In this document: positions 33,616 through 43,470 of the stretch, piece by piece
Position numbering within the stretch: the stretch's first letter is position 1
How the letters are laid out: every line of letters begins with the position of its first letter
From: Atribacter laminatus
GTDB lineage: Bacteria > Atribacterota > Atribacteria > Atribacterales > Atribacteraceae
Assembly (NCBI RefSeq): GCF_015775515.1
Contig: NZ_CP065383.1
Location: 1,612,001-1,676,000, forward strand
Reading direction: 5' to 3'
Length of the DNA stretch: 64,000 nucleotides
Program-made: the position numbers and the translations under genes
Notes under the pieces: generated by a model
The model's input: the letters and a program-made list of their open reading frames with translations, nothing else
Database searches by the model: none
Told to the model about the DNA's origin: nothing

Positions 33616-36069
33616 ATGAATACAAATTTTGAGCTACAACCCGAACAGCTCCGATGGCACTGTGAGCCAGAAAGCCTTGGTTTTGAATATACCTCAGAAC
33701 TATGTTCTTATAATGAGTTTATTGGACAGGAAAGAGCGATCCGGTCGATTGAATTTGGTCTGGATTTAGAGAGACCTGGATATAATTTATTTTTAACAGG
33801 TTTTACAGGGACAGGAAGAGTTGGAGCTATCAAATATTGTATTGCGAAAAAAATCAAAGACCAGCAAACCGAGGGCATCCTCCCCCAGATTTTTGATTGG
33901 TGTTATATATTTAACTTTGATAGCCCAGATCGACCTCGAGTGTTAAAAATTTCTGCCGGAGAAGGTAAAAAACTATCAACCCGCTTAGAAAATCTTTTAA
34001 AGAGTATTAAAGAAATCCTTCCCAAGGCTTTTGCCGGTGAAGAATACAAAAATCAGAAGCAAATTTTAATTGATGAGGAGCAAAGAAAAAATCGACAAAT
34101 CGTTCAGGAATTGGAACGGATGGCTCTCCAGGAAAATTTTGCTTTTCGAATGACTTCCATGGGACCAATCTTGGTTCCTTTGGCTGATGGAAAACCGATG
34201 ACGCAAGAGCAATATATTGCTTTATCTGAAACTGAAAAAGAAACCATAGAAGAAAGACGGCGATCGCTATTAAATGAAATTAATAATTATTTCGAGAAAA
34301 TACATGAGTTAGAAATTGAGCTTAAAAATAAAATTTCCGAACTAGATAATCGTATTGCTGACTTCTCCATAACTCCCCTTTTTAAAGAATGTATCCAACC
34401 TTATGAAGACCAACCGGATATTGTACAATTTCTTGATTTTTTAAAGAAGTATACCCTGTCTTATCTTCAGTCTTTTCGGGATTCTCAAGAAACATCTACG
34501 GTTCCACAACTTCTCCCCTTTCAAAAATTACAGGATCCTTTTTTACCTTTTAAAATCAATATTTTGGTTGATAATTCCGACCGAGGTGAGCCTCCCGTCA
34601 TTTTTGAGTCCCACCCTAACTGGACAAACTTGTTTGGCCGAATTGAACGAAAGGCAATGATGGGAACTTATTATAGCGACCATACTATGCTTAAGCCGGG
34701 ATCTCTTCATTTGGCAAACAGTGGGTATCTCATCATGTATTTCCGCGATCTGATTATGAACCCTGGTGTATGGGAAGGCTTGAAAAGAGCATTAAAAAAC
34801 CATGAGATTAAAATCGAGGATCCTTGGGAGCAATTTGGATTGGTTGCACCGCAAGGGCTAACTCCTGAACCTCTTCCATTTAGTGTAAAAGTAATTTTGG
34901 TTGGAGATGATATGGTTTACCGATTGCTTACCCTATTTGACGAAGACTTTAAAGATTTGTTTAAAGTGAAAGCCGATTTTGACTTTCAATTAGAAAAAAA
35001 TAATGATGTTATTCACTCTTTTGCTTGTTATGTAAAAAAAGTCTGTGAGAATGAAAATCTCCTTCCTTTTGAAAATTCGGGAGTTGCCCGTCTTTTAGAA
35101 GATGCCACTCGAAGAGTTTCTCATAAAGATAAGTTAGTATCCCAGTTTGGTTATATTAAAGATATTGTAGTTGAATCTGATCATTGGGCAAGACAAGAAC
35201 ATTCCGAAAAAGTAACAGGAGACCATGTAGAACGAGCCTTAAAGGAGAGAAAAAACCGCCATAATCAAATCGAGGATAAAATTCAAGAATTGATCGATCA
35301 GGAGATAGTATTGATCGATATTCAAAATGAAATTATTGGCCAGATTAACGGACTATCAGTTTATGAGTTAGGCGATTATAGTTTTGGAAAACCTTCCAGA
35401 ATAACCGTTAAAACCTATTTAGGCCGACAAGGTATTATAAACATTGAACGAGAATCACGAATGAGTGGAAAAATATATGATAAAGGAATACTAATCATAA
35501 GTGGGTATTTAGGTCATACTTTTGCTCAAGATAAGCCACTTTCAATATCAGCCAGTATCTGTTTTGAACAGTCCTATGAAGGGGTTGAAGGAGACAGTGC
35601 TTCTTTGGCAGAAACTTGTGCTATCCTTTCAAGTCTCGGTGAAATTCCAATTCGACAAAATATTGCGGTAACAGGATCTATTAATCAAAAAGGTGAAGTT
35701 CAAGCTATTGGGGGAGTGAACCAAAAAATTGAAGGATTTTTTCAATTATGCAAAAACCGAGGGTTGACTTCGAAGCAGGGAGTGATTATTCCTGCCAGTA
35801 ATATTCAAAACCTAATGTTAGACGATGAAATTGTTCAAGCAGTTCGGGATGGTCTATTCCATATTTATGCGGTGAAAAGTGTTGATGAAGCTTTAGAAAT
35901 TCTTACCGGAATGAAATCGGGAAAACTTCTTGATGATGGAACCTATGAATCTGGGACAATTAAAGCTCGAGTTGATGAAAAAATTAGGGTTGCCAATGAA
36001 ATATTGAAAAAGATTTCTGAAATAAAAGAGAACGGGATAAAAGATATATCGAATAAAACTGATCAATAA
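33616..36069 (+). CDS. Lon-related ATP-dependent protease (AAA_32 + Lon C domain)
   Basis: 817-residue soluble protein of the Lon-like group lacking the classical Lon N-domain. The nucleotide-binding loop reads TGFTGTGRVGAI near residue 61, a degenerate Walker A with Arg in the lysine position, which is common in this group. Residues ~200-270 are a charged coiled-coil insert. The C-terminal protease domain has Ser661 in EGDSASLAE and Lys704 in GGVNQKIEGF, 43 residues apart as in Lon's Ser-Lys dyad. It should degrade damaged proteins, though ATP use is uncertain. ATG 33616 follows AGAGGGAGGG. It is monocistronic. A weak hairpin AAAACCA/TGGTTTT (36082-36101) follows. Confidence 0.9.
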   Translation: MNTNFELQPEQLRWHCEPESLGFEYTSELCSYNEFIGQERAIRSIEFGLDLERPGYNLFLTGFTGTGRVGAIKYCIAKKIKDQQTEGILPQIFDWCYIFNFDSPDRPRVLKISAGEGKKLSTRLENLLKSIKEILPKAFAGEEYKNQKQILIDEEQRKNRQIVQELERMALQENFAFRMTSMGPILVPLADGKPMTQEQYIALSETEKETIEERRRSLLNEINNYFEKIHELEIELKNKISELDNRIADFSITPLFKECIQPYEDQPDIVQFLDFLKKYTLSYLQSFRDSQETSTVPQLLPFQKLQDPFLPFKINILVDNSDRGEPPVIFESHPNWTNLFGRIERKAMMGTYYSDHTMLKPGSLHLANSGYLIMYFRDLIMNPGVWEGLKRALKNHEIKIEDPWEQFGLVAPQGLTPEPLPFSVKVILVGDDMVYRLLTLFDEDFKDLFKVKADFDFQLEKNNDVIHSFACYVKKVCENENLLPFENSGVARLLEDATRRVSHKDKLVSQFGYIKDIVVESDHWARQEHSEKVTGDHVERALKERKNRHNQIEDKIQELIDQEIVLIDIQNEIIGQINGLSVYELGDYSFGKPSRITVKTYLGRQGIINIERESRMSGKIYDKGILIISGYLGHTFAQDKPLSISASICFEQSYEGVEGDSASLAETCAILSSLGEIPIRQNIAVTGSINQKGEVQAIGGVNQKIEGFFQLCKNRGLTSKQGVIIPASNIQNLMLDDEIVQAVRDGLFHIYAVKSVDEALEILTGMKSGKLLDDGTYESGTIKARVDEKIRVANEILKKISEIKENGIKDISNKTDQ

Positions 36070-36254
36070 GTCACCTGCAAGAAAACCAAAATCATGGTTT
36101 TAATTTGCCAAGATTAGAAAAAATCTAATCGGCTAATTTTTCCTCAGATATAAAAAATAGATGCTGGCCGATCAAATCCTTAAAATGGAAAGTTTAGTAT
36201 TGAGTTCCCGTTGTTCACACTCGGTAAGGCCAAGGGTGATGATTCATTCGTTCT

Positions 36255-38507
36255 TTACCTATCACTGTTTTTTAACCAATTCTTTTTTTGATAATAAAAA
36301 ATTATCACTAAAATAATTATCATACCGAGAATAAAAAGGAGAAGAATTCTTTGGTTGGAAATATATTGAGAAAAATATCCCAAGAATTTATTTCCATTGA
36401 CGGTTAGAGAATTTTCAGAAATAGTTGCATCGATGATTCCATTTTTTTCAAAAATAACCAAATTACCCGAGATGCTCGAAAAAGTGGTTTTGAGGTTAAA
36501 GTATTTTTTAAAATGGTTATCAGCAACCGATTTTGGACCGGAAGTTGTAAAAAGCATCACCGGGATATGATTCTGGTAAAAAAATGCCAAGCAACTAATT
36601 GGTTCGTTCAGGGTGGTAGTGAGGTGCGTTTGGTCTTGAATTGCATCCTTTACAACCATTTTTCCAGATTCAAAGAAAACCGGAGAGAAAAGGTAATTTG
36701 GAATAGTTTCTGGACTAACAATAATGAGGAGAAAATTTTCTTTCTGATGAGCCTCAATCGGTATGGGGTTTGATAAAAAAGATGAGAAGAATTGATAGAT
36801 AAACTGACCGAAGGGGATCGTTATATTATAAATAGCAGCAGGTATTTTTTGGAGAAGGTTAAGATTACGGAAATTTGATGATGATAAAGCGAGCTCGATC
36901 TGCTTTGGTAATTGTATGAAGTTTGCCCAATGGTAATCCCAAATATCAGGGTAAAAATTTGGGTCCCAATCGATAGTCATGGAAGACGGGCCTAAGAGAT
37001 TATTCAACTGGGTTTCCCCAAAAATGATTTCTACTGGAATCAGCCTTGAATTATAAAGCTGAATTGAAGAGAGAATATCAGCAGCGATTTGTAAAGTATT
37101 TTCATCGAGTTCAGAAGGAAGCACTATTTTCATTTTGTTGTCAAGTACAGTAGGGATCCTTTTCCAAACGGAAAAAATAGCAGATTGAGAACTACTTTTA
37201 ACCTGGAAATAGGAATCTTCAGAAATAAAACCCTCAAAGGGCATTTTCCCCGGTCGGTAATCCTCTTTATTGGGAAAATAACTTAACCCAAGAGTTATGG
37301 TATTAACTGGCTTAAGAAAATAAGCCGGAAGATAGAGATCAATGGGAAATAAATGGCCGCTACTCTTGTCATTAAGACGTTGGGAGTAAACCAACTGAGA
37401 GTTTATTGACAACTTAAAAAAGGCTTCTCCTTTAAAATCTGAGGGGAGTGGAGTATGGTTGAAAAAAAGACGAAGATTTAATGAAGTTGGATGATGAGAA
37501 ATGTCAGAAAAATAAAAGCGCAAGTTTTTTTCCATATTACCAAATCCCTTAAACTTGAAAGAAGAATATCCTAAATCAAAGAAAGTTGTTCTAAAAAATC
37601 GGGGAGATATTTTATCTTCAGTGACATATGAAGTTTTTCCGCCTTTACCGATCAGGAACTGGTGAAGTTCAGATGATATTGTTTTTATTCCTTCAAAGGT
37701 TAGAAAAAGTTTTCTTCCATAAAGCTGATAATCACTAACTGAATTTTCTATAAGATATATTTGGTAATTGTGTTTTGAATCTTTCGAACTCAGTTGAGAA
37801 GGAGCAATTAACGTTTGGATTCGAAAAGGTTGTTCCCGGTGAATTTTATGAAGAAAAGCATATAAGGTGAAATAGGATTGAAGAATTCGATCAGACCAAG
37901 GTCGCGGAGGAAGAACCAGAGTTATCGCTTCCTTGATACTTTGTAGGAAGTCATCAATGGTTTGGGGGATCCAATCGGTTTTCATTTTGAAAGTTATAAA
38001 ACTTTCTTTTTTGACGATAATCCAGAGATTTCCAGAAGAAATATCCTCACCCAGATGGCTACTAATAAAAAGAGTCGGTTGAATTTCAATTTTTATGAGT
38101 TGATTGTTGGGCTTTAAGGCGGTTTCAGGAATTGGAATATCAAGATAGGCAACCTGATCGGGTTGTATTTGAATGTCTTTTAAAAGTTGGGTATACGCTA
38201 ATTGTTCATTAATGAAAAGGGACACTCGGCTTTCTGGATTGAGCACTTCTGAAAACCAAATTTTTAAAGCCAGGCGAGTTTCTTCCCAATTTACTCCTTT
38301 AAAGTAGGGTAAAAAAAAGCTATAAGACGGTTGATATCCTTCTAATCGAATATCGTTTTCCTGCTCGACGAAATCGGATATATTCCAAACTATAGCATTT
38401 GGTATTTGAGCAAAAGCTAAATTGGTGATTGGAAGGACAAGCAAAAATAAACTTATAAATAAAAAAGCACCAAAAAAAACAATACGTCGATCATTTTTAA
38501 ACCACAT
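36255..38507 (-). CDS. BcsB-like membrane-anchored protein
   Basis: 750 residues. A signal peptide or first membrane segment (about 10-33) and a C-terminal membrane helix (about 720-742, LLLFILGMIIILVIIFYY, then a basic tail) frame a large extracytoplasmic region. That region shows BcsB-type carbohydrate-binding and jelly-roll patterns in duplicate: VSLFINEQLAYTQLL with YLDIPIP early, and LRLFFNHTPLP...FKLSINSQLVYSQRL with FPIDLYLPAYFL in the middle. BcsB is the partner of the cellulose synthase BcsA, but no glycosyltransferase is nearby. It may serve another exported polysaccharide. ATG 38507 follows AGGTGGAGGGGGAAC. Family assignment is moderately sure, function open. Confidence 0.75.
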   Translation of the reverse strand: MWFKNDRRIVFFGAFLFISLFLLVLPITNLAFAQIPNAIVWNISDFVEQENDIRLEGYQPSYSFFLPYFKGVNWEETRLALKIWFSEVLNPESRVSLFINEQLAYTQLLKDIQIQPDQVAYLDIPIPETALKPNNQLIKIEIQPTLFISSHLGEDISSGNLWIIVKKESFITFKMKTDWIPQTIDDFLQSIKEAITLVLPPRPWSDRILQSYFTLYAFLHKIHREQPFRIQTLIAPSQLSSKDSKHNYQIYLIENSVSDYQLYGRKLFLTFEGIKTISSELHQFLIGKGGKTSYVTEDKISPRFFRTTFFDLGYSSFKFKGFGNMEKNLRFYFSDISHHPTSLNLRLFFNHTPLPSDFKGEAFFKLSINSQLVYSQRLNDKSSGHLFPIDLYLPAYFLKPVNTITLGLSYFPNKEDYRPGKMPFEGFISEDSYFQVKSSSQSAIFSVWKRIPTVLDNKMKIVLPSELDENTLQIAADILSSIQLYNSRLIPVEIIFGETQLNNLLGPSSMTIDWDPNFYPDIWDYHWANFIQLPKQIELALSSSNFRNLNLLQKIPAAIYNITIPFGQFIYQFFSSFLSNPIPIEAHQKENFLLIIVSPETIPNYLFSPVFFESGKMVVKDAIQDQTHLTTTLNEPISCLAFFYQNHIPVMLFTTSGPKSVADNHFKKYFNLKTTFSSISGNLVIFEKNGIIDATISENSLTVNGNKFLGYFSQYISNQRILLLFILGMIIILVIIFYYQKKNWLKNSDR

Positions 38508-38746
38508 TGAGTTCCCCCTCCACCTATAAAAGATATCCCTTTTATAAGTTTAAAATAAATCATTTGTTGATACAAGTGATTCTTGAATGGCAGTGACGAT
38601 TGATTGGAGAAGGAATAATAAGCGAAAAGACCGGGATTAGTGATCAGATATATGTTTTTAGAAATAAATTGGTCAGAATAAAAAAATATTAAGAAAATTA
38701 GACAACCAAGCAAAAAATTGTCTTTATATTTTTAGTTTGACCTTAC

Positions 38747-38775
38747 TTGACAAATAAGAAAATAAGTGATTAAAT
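38747..38775 (+). promoter_or_regulatory. Predicted promoter of grpE-dnaK
   Basis: TTGACA (38747-38752), 17-base spacer, TTAAAT (38770-38775). No CIRCE inverted repeat (TTAGCACTC-N9-GAGTGCTAA) was found in the leader, so HrcA control is not evident. Confidence 0.55.
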
Positions 38776-38814
38776 ACGATAGTCTAAGATGGTAAAATTT
38801 TGAAGGTCACGACC

Positions 38815-39438
38815 ATGGCAAGGCAGAAGGAAGATGAAATCAATAAGGATGGTGATATGAAAATGAACAACCAGAAGGAGGAACCAAAGGTCATCAATGA
38901 AAATGAGACATTAGGTTGTGATGAGATTTCTATAGAAGAATTGAAAAATACTTGCGAAGAATACCGAAATACCGCTGAAGAATATAAAAAGAAATCCGAA
39001 GAGTATTTGAAAAACTTAAAATCGCTAAAGGCAGAGTTTGAAAACTATCGAAAAAGAGAAACACAGTATCGGGAAAGTTTTATCAAATCATCAAATAGAG
39101 ATTTAATACTTAAACTCCTTCCGGTAATGGATGATATGGATAATGCCATTCTTGAAAGTAAAAAAAATGAGGTGCATCAGTCTTATATAGAAGGAGCTGA
39201 GCTAATCTACCGCAAACTTTTAAATATTTTGGAAAAAGAAGGAGTTCGACAGATAACCACCTTGGGTGAGAAATTTGATCCAAAATATCATGAGGCAATG
39301 ATGACAATATCATCCCCTGATTATGAGGATTATGCAATTGTTGATGAGTTAAGAAAAGGATATGTGTTGAATGAAGAAGTTTTACGTGCAGCCCAGGTAT
39401 CGGTTAATCGTTGGGATAAAAACGAGAAAGAAAGGTAA
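38815..39438 (+). CDS. grpE: Nucleotide exchange factor GrpE
   Basis: Co-chaperone that releases ADP from DnaK. An acidic N-terminus and a long coiled coil ([40 protein letters not shown]) are followed by the compact beta domain ending in [19 protein letters not shown]. The start is uncertain: ATG 38815 (207 residues, GAAGGT upstream) or ATG 38857 (after AAGGATGGTGAT, 193 residues). First gene of the chaperone cluster, 14 bases before dnaK; hrcA is not present. Confidence 0.93.
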   Translation: MARQKEDEINKDGDMKMNNQKEEPKVINENETLGCDEISIEELKNTCEEYRNTAEEYKKKSEEYLKNLKSLKAEFENYRKRETQYRESFIKSSNRDLILKLLPVMDDMDNAILESKKNEVHQSYIEGAELIYRKLLNILEKEGVRQITTLGEKFDPKYHEAMMTISSPDYEDYAIVDELRKGYVLNEEVLRAAQVSVNRWDKNEKER

Positions 39439-39452
39439 AGGAGGCAAACACT

Positions 39453-41378
39453 ATGGCAAAAGTAATCGGTATTGATTTGGGAACAACCAATTCTGTTGCG
39501 GCTTATATGGAGGGTGGTCAACCAACCATTATACCTAATAAAGAAGGATCTCGCTTAACACCCTCAATCGTTGCGTTTACAAAAAATGGTGAAATACTGG
39601 TTGGTCAACTAGCAAAAAGACAAGCAATAACCAATCCAAAGAATACCATTTATTCTATAAAGCGTTTAATGGGTAGACGTTATGATGATCCAGAAGTTGA
39701 AAAGGCGCGAAAAGTACTTCCCTATGAAATTGTACCAGGAAAGCATGGGGAAGCTGCTGTAAAAGTCGGAGATCGAGCATACACTCCTCCCGAAATATCA
39801 GCCATGATATTAAAGAAAATGAAAGAAGATGCCGAGGAATTCTTAGGAGAAAAAATAACCGAAGCGGTTATCACCGTGCCGGCATATTTTAATGATAACC
39901 AGCGCCAGGCAACCAAGGATGCCGGTAAAATTGCCGGGCTTGAGGTAAAAAGAATCATCAACGAACCAACCGCGGCTTCTTTGGCTTATGGTTTGGGAAA
40001 AGGAAAAGAAGAAGTCATAGCAGTATATGATTTAGGCGGCGGAACTTTTGATATTTCAATTCTTGAAATTGGTGAAGGAGTATTTGAAGTAAAATCCACC
40101 TCCGGAGATACATTTCTTGGTGGTGACGATTTTGACAGGAGAGTAATGGATTACATTATTGAAGAATTCCGAAAAGACCAAGGTATTGATCTTCGAGGAG
40201 ATCAAATGGCGCTTCAGCGTTTAAAAGAAGCGGCAGAAAAAGCCAAAATTGAATTATCCGGTTCGCTCCAGACCGAGGTGAATTTACCCTTTATCACTGC
40301 TGATGCTTCCGGGCCTCGTCACTTAGTAATGACTTTAACCAGAGCAAAATTAGAGCAATTAACCGCAGATCTTATTGAACGTACTTTTGAACCTTGCGAA
40401 AGGGCGATGAAAGATGCTGGTCTGAAGGCAGAAGAAATTGATTCAGTTATTCTGGTTGGTGGTATGACCCGAATGCCAAAAGTAGAAGAAGTCGTTAAAA
40501 AAATATTTCAGAAAGAACCAAAACGCGGAGTTAACCCCGATGAGGTTGTTTCTGATGGGGCAGCAATCCAAGCTGGAGTTCTAAAGGGAGAAGTGAAAGA
40601 CGTCCTTCTATTAGACGTTACCCCACTTTCATTGGGAATAGAAACGTTGGGAGGAGTTTTTACCCGTATCATTGATCGGAATACGACCGTACCGGTTTCG
40701 AAGAGTCAGGTCTTTACCACAGCTGCTGATAATCAAACAACAGTTGAGATTCAGGTACTTCAGGGAGAAAGGCCGTTGGCAAAAGATAACAATTCTCTAG
40801 GAAGATTCCAGCTTTCTGGAATTCCGTCGGCACCACGGGGAATTCCTCAGGTTGAGGTCAAGTTTGATATCGATGCCGATGGAATTCTTCATGTATCGGC
40901 TAAAGACTTGGCGACCAATAAAGAACAAGCCATTACCATAAAGGCTTCTAGTGGTTTATCGAAGGATGATATTGATCGTATGTTGCGAGAGTCAGAACTT
41001 CATGCCGAAGAAGACAAGAAAAAGAGAGAAGAAATTGAATTAAAGAACCAAGCAGAGAACCTAATCTATTCGGTAGAAAAAACCTTAGGAGAATCAGAAA
41101 GTAAGTTGTCGCCTGAAACGAAGAGTAAAGCAGAAGCTGCTTTGAATAATCTCAAGGAAGCCATGAAAGGTGATGACGTCGCTGATATTCGACGCAAAAT
41201 TGATGAACTCCAATCAACGTCTCATGCTTTAGCTCAAGAGCTTTATCGACAGACCTCCAGCCAACCGGGTCCAGGTGAAGCAGCGGGAGCCAAAGCTGAA
41301 ACAGGTTCGGACTCGAATAAGGAAAATGATAATGTCGTTGATGCCGATTATAAAGTTGTTGACGATGATCAGAAATAA
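39453..41378 (+). CDS. dnaK: Chaperone DnaK (Hsp70)
   Basis: 641-residue Hsp70. [17 protein letters not shown] at the start, [17 protein letters not shown] near 193 and [18 protein letters not shown] near 333 are the three Hsp70 ATPase signatures. The substrate domain begins after [16 protein letters not shown]. The C-terminal lid ends in a disordered tail with [14 protein letters not shown], typical of bacterial DnaK. It is preceded by AAAGGAGGCAAACACT. Folding and stress protein working with GrpE and DnaJ, both adjacent. Confidence 0.98.
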   Translation: MAKVIGIDLGTTNSVAAYMEGGQPTIIPNKEGSRLTPSIVAFTKNGEILVGQLAKRQAITNPKNTIYSIKRLMGRRYDDPEVEKARKVLPYEIVPGKHGEAAVKVGDRAYTPPEISAMILKKMKEDAEEFLGEKITEAVITVPAYFNDNQRQATKDAGKIAGLEVKRIINEPTAASLAYGLGKGKEEVIAVYDLGGGTFDISILEIGEGVFEVKSTSGDTFLGGDDFDRRVMDYIIEEFRKDQGIDLRGDQMALQRLKEAAEKAKIELSGSLQTEVNLPFITADASGPRHLVMTLTRAKLEQLTADLIERTFEPCERAMKDAGLKAEEIDSVILVGGMTRMPKVEEVVKKIFQKEPKRGVNPDEVVSDGAAIQAGVLKGEVKDVLLLDVTPLSLGIETLGGVFTRIIDRNTTVPVSKSQVFTTAADNQTTVEIQVLQGERPLAKDNNSLGRFQLSGIPSAPRGIPQVEVKFDIDADGILHVSAKDLATNKEQAITIKASSGLSKDDIDRMLRESELHAEEDKKKREEIELKNQAENLIYSVEKTLGESESKLSPETKSKAEAALNNLKEAMKGDDVADIRRKIDELQSTSHALAQELYRQTSSQPGPGEAAGAKAETGSDSNKENDNVVDADYKVVDDDQK

Positions 41379-41385
41379 ATGATGG

Positions 41386-41430
41386 AAAATCCTTAGGTCA
41401 ATAATAGCTTGGCCTAAGGATTTTCTTTTA
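41386..41430 (+). terminator. Terminator after dnaK
   Basis: AAAATCCTTAGG (41386-41397) pairs with CCTAAGGATTTT (41413-41424) and is followed by CTTTTATT. It separates grpE-dnaK from dnaJ, at least partly. Confidence 0.8.
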
Positions 41431-41556
41431 TTCAATTTCCCCATTGAACTTCAATACCGTTAATTATTTGAACTTCTTTGATTTTTTTACAAAATTGATA
41501 TAAAGTAATCGTATTCTTCTCCGACTAATCTTGAAATATATAAAGGTGATTTGAGC

Positions 41557-42711
41557 ATGAAAAGGGATTATTACGAAGTTTTAGGAGTGAATCGTAACGC
41601 CTCCTTAGAAGAGATTAAGAAGTCCTATCGAAAACTGGCAAGGCAGTACCATCCTGATGCTAACCCTGGGAATAAAGATACGATTGAAAAATTTAAAGAA
41701 ATCAATGAAGCCTATCAAGTTCTTTCTGATTCGGAAAAGCGAGCTACATATGACCGTTTTGGCCATGCCGCATTTGACTCACGTGCTCAAGCCGGTTATG
41801 GTGGAGCTGGTTTCGGACAAGATTTTGATCCCTTTGGAGATTTTGGCAGTTTTGGTGACATTTTTGATATGTTTTTTGGAAGCTCTACCGGATCGCGGAG
41901 AAGAGAATCAGCGTCCCGTCCAACCAAGGGGGCAAGTGTCAACATTGATGTTACGCTTGAATTTGAAGAGGCTGCTTTTGGCGTCGAGAAAGAAATTGAA
42001 TATTCAAGAGTAGAAATCTGTAAGGAGTGCCAGGGAGTTGGGGGGAAAAAGAAAGTCGCCTGTCCTCATTGTCGAGGCACTGGAGAAATTAAACATACCC
42101 AAACCTCAATTTTTGGCTCAATAGTGACTTCTCGTGTTTGTAATTTTTGTCGTGGAAAAGGCTATATTGCTGAAGATACTTGTCAGAAATGTCATGGTTC
42201 AGGAAAGATGAAAACGACCCGGAAACTCAAGTTAAAATTTCCAGCTGGGGTTGATAGTGGTTATCGACTTCGGGTATCTGGGGAAGGAGAGGCCGGGGAT
42301 AATGATGGTCCAGCTGGAGATTTGTATGTCTCAATAACAGTGAAACCACATAAAATTTTAGATAGAAAAGGAAAAAATCTCTTCTTCGATGCCGAGGTGA
42401 CTTATACCCAGTTAGTTTTAGGGGATGAAATCGAGGTTCCTACTATACAAGGAATGGAGAAAATTAAAATATCACCAGGAACAGACGCTCATTCGGTTTT
42501 AAAATTAAGAGGAAAAGGTTTGGTCGATCCCAGTAATGGCTCACGGGGAGACCAATTTATTCAGCTCAAGCTCAGCATACCAAGACGGTTAACTGGTGAA
42601 TATAAAAAATTGATGGAGCAATTAGCCGAACTCGAAGGTCAGGAAAAAAACAAAAAAACTGGTGGTATTTTTGAACGAATCAAAGAAGCTTTTACCAGCA
42701 CTGAAGGCTAG
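41557..42711 (+). CDS. dnaJ: Chaperone DnaJ (Hsp40)
   Basis: 384 residues with the full DnaJ layout: J domain (residues 1-70, with HPD in QYHPDANPG), a Gly/Phe-rich linker (about 75-110), four CxxCxGxG zinc motifs ([32 protein letters not shown]) and the C-terminal substrate-binding domains. It stimulates DnaK's ATPase. ATG 41557 follows AAGGTGATTTGAGC; TTG 41551 is the longer option. Separated from dnaK by 178 bases including a terminator, and followed 9 bases later by rsmE. Confidence 0.97.
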   Translation: MKRDYYEVLGVNRNASLEEIKKSYRKLARQYHPDANPGNKDTIEKFKEINEAYQVLSDSEKRATYDRFGHAAFDSRAQAGYGGAGFGQDFDPFGDFGSFGDIFDMFFGSSTGSRRRESASRPTKGASVNIDVTLEFEEAAFGVEKEIEYSRVEICKECQGVGGKKKVACPHCRGTGEIKHTQTSIFGSIVTSRVCNFCRGKGYIAEDTCQKCHGSGKMKTTRKLKLKFPAGVDSGYRLRVSGEGEAGDNDGPAGDLYVSITVKPHKILDRKGKNLFFDAEVTYTQLVLGDEIEVPTIQGMEKIKISPGTDAHSVLKLRGKGLVDPSNGSRGDQFIQLKLSIPRRLTGEYKKLMEQLAELEGQEKNKKTGGIFERIKEAFTSTEG

Positions 42712-42720
42712 AAAATTAGA

Positions 42721-43470
42721 ATGAGTCGATTTTATTACCATCCAGAAATAAACCAATCAACCGTCATTGCTCTTAGCTGCGAAGAAAGTCTTCATCTCAA
42801 AGCGAATCGAATTCTTCCTGAAACCAAGATTCTGTTGTCAGATGGATTAGGGAATTTATATTCAGGAATTTTTAAAGGATTTGTTTCACAAATCGCCCAA
42901 GTCGAAGTGATTGGAAAGGTAATAAAAGAAGACAAAGCTTATAAAGCTTATCAGCTTTGGGTATGGCAACCTCTTCTAAAAAATTGGTCTCGCTTGGATT
43001 GGCTCATAGAAAAACTGGTCGAAATTGGTGTTACTGGTATTGGAGTTTTTTATAGTGAGCGATGTGTGCGTGAACACATTTCTTCAACACGAAAAGACCG
43101 TTGGAGAAAGATTATAATCGAAGCAGCAAAACAATCAGGAAGAACTTGTTTTCCTGTTCTAAAGGTGATGACGAATTGGTCTGATTTTTTCGATCAATGC
43201 CGAAACAATAACCTGAGTACTATTGTTGGTGATTTGAGTGTCTCGGAAACGATTTCGGACTTTTTAAAAAAACAAAATTTATCTTCTTTACAGATTATTG
43301 TTGGCCCGGAAGGTGATTTTAGTAAAGGAGAAAAAGAACAACTCCAATCTCTTCCCAAAGTTCATTTTTTAAGGTTATCCAGCCAAATTCTCCGAAGTGA
43401 AACAGCTGCTTTATATGCCAGCATAGTGAGTATGGCAAACTTGGAGTCAAAACATGAAAATTGCTATTAA
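42721..43470 (+). CDS. rsmE: 16S rRNA m3U1498 methyltransferase RsmE
   Basis: SPOUT-class methyltransferase modifying U1498 of 16S rRNA with S-adenosylmethionine. 249 residues: an N-terminal PUA-like domain (RFYYHPEINQSTVIALSCEESLHLKANRI) and a C-terminal trefoil-knot domain with EKLVEIGVTGIGVFYSERC, EAAKQSGRTCFPVL, IIVGPEGDFSKGE and LSSQILRSETAALYAS. Standard family blocks. It lies between dnaJ and mtaB, as in many Firmicutes and related lineages, and overlaps mtaB by 17 bases. Confidence 0.95.
   Translation: MSRFYYHPEINQSTVIALSCEESLHLKANRILPETKILLSDGLGNLYSGIFKGFVSQIAQVEVIGKVIKEDKAYKAYQLWVWQPLLKNWSRLDWLIEKLVEIGVTGIGVFYSERCVREHISSTRKDRWRKIIIEAAKQSGRTCFPVLKVMTNWSDFFDQCRNNNLSTIVGDLSVSETISDFLKKQNLSSLQIIVGPEGDFSKGEKEQLQSLPKVHFLRLSSQILRSETAALYASIVSMANLESKHENCY

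Noticed and set aside
36082-36101. Hairpin after the Lon-like gene as a strong terminator
   Set aside because: AAAACCA/TGGTTTT is short, and the T-run is only part of the stem, so it is mentioned with the gene but not called as a terminator.
38700-38815. CIRCE element before grpE
   Set aside because: No TTAGCACTC/GAGTGCTAA inverted repeat is present in the leader.
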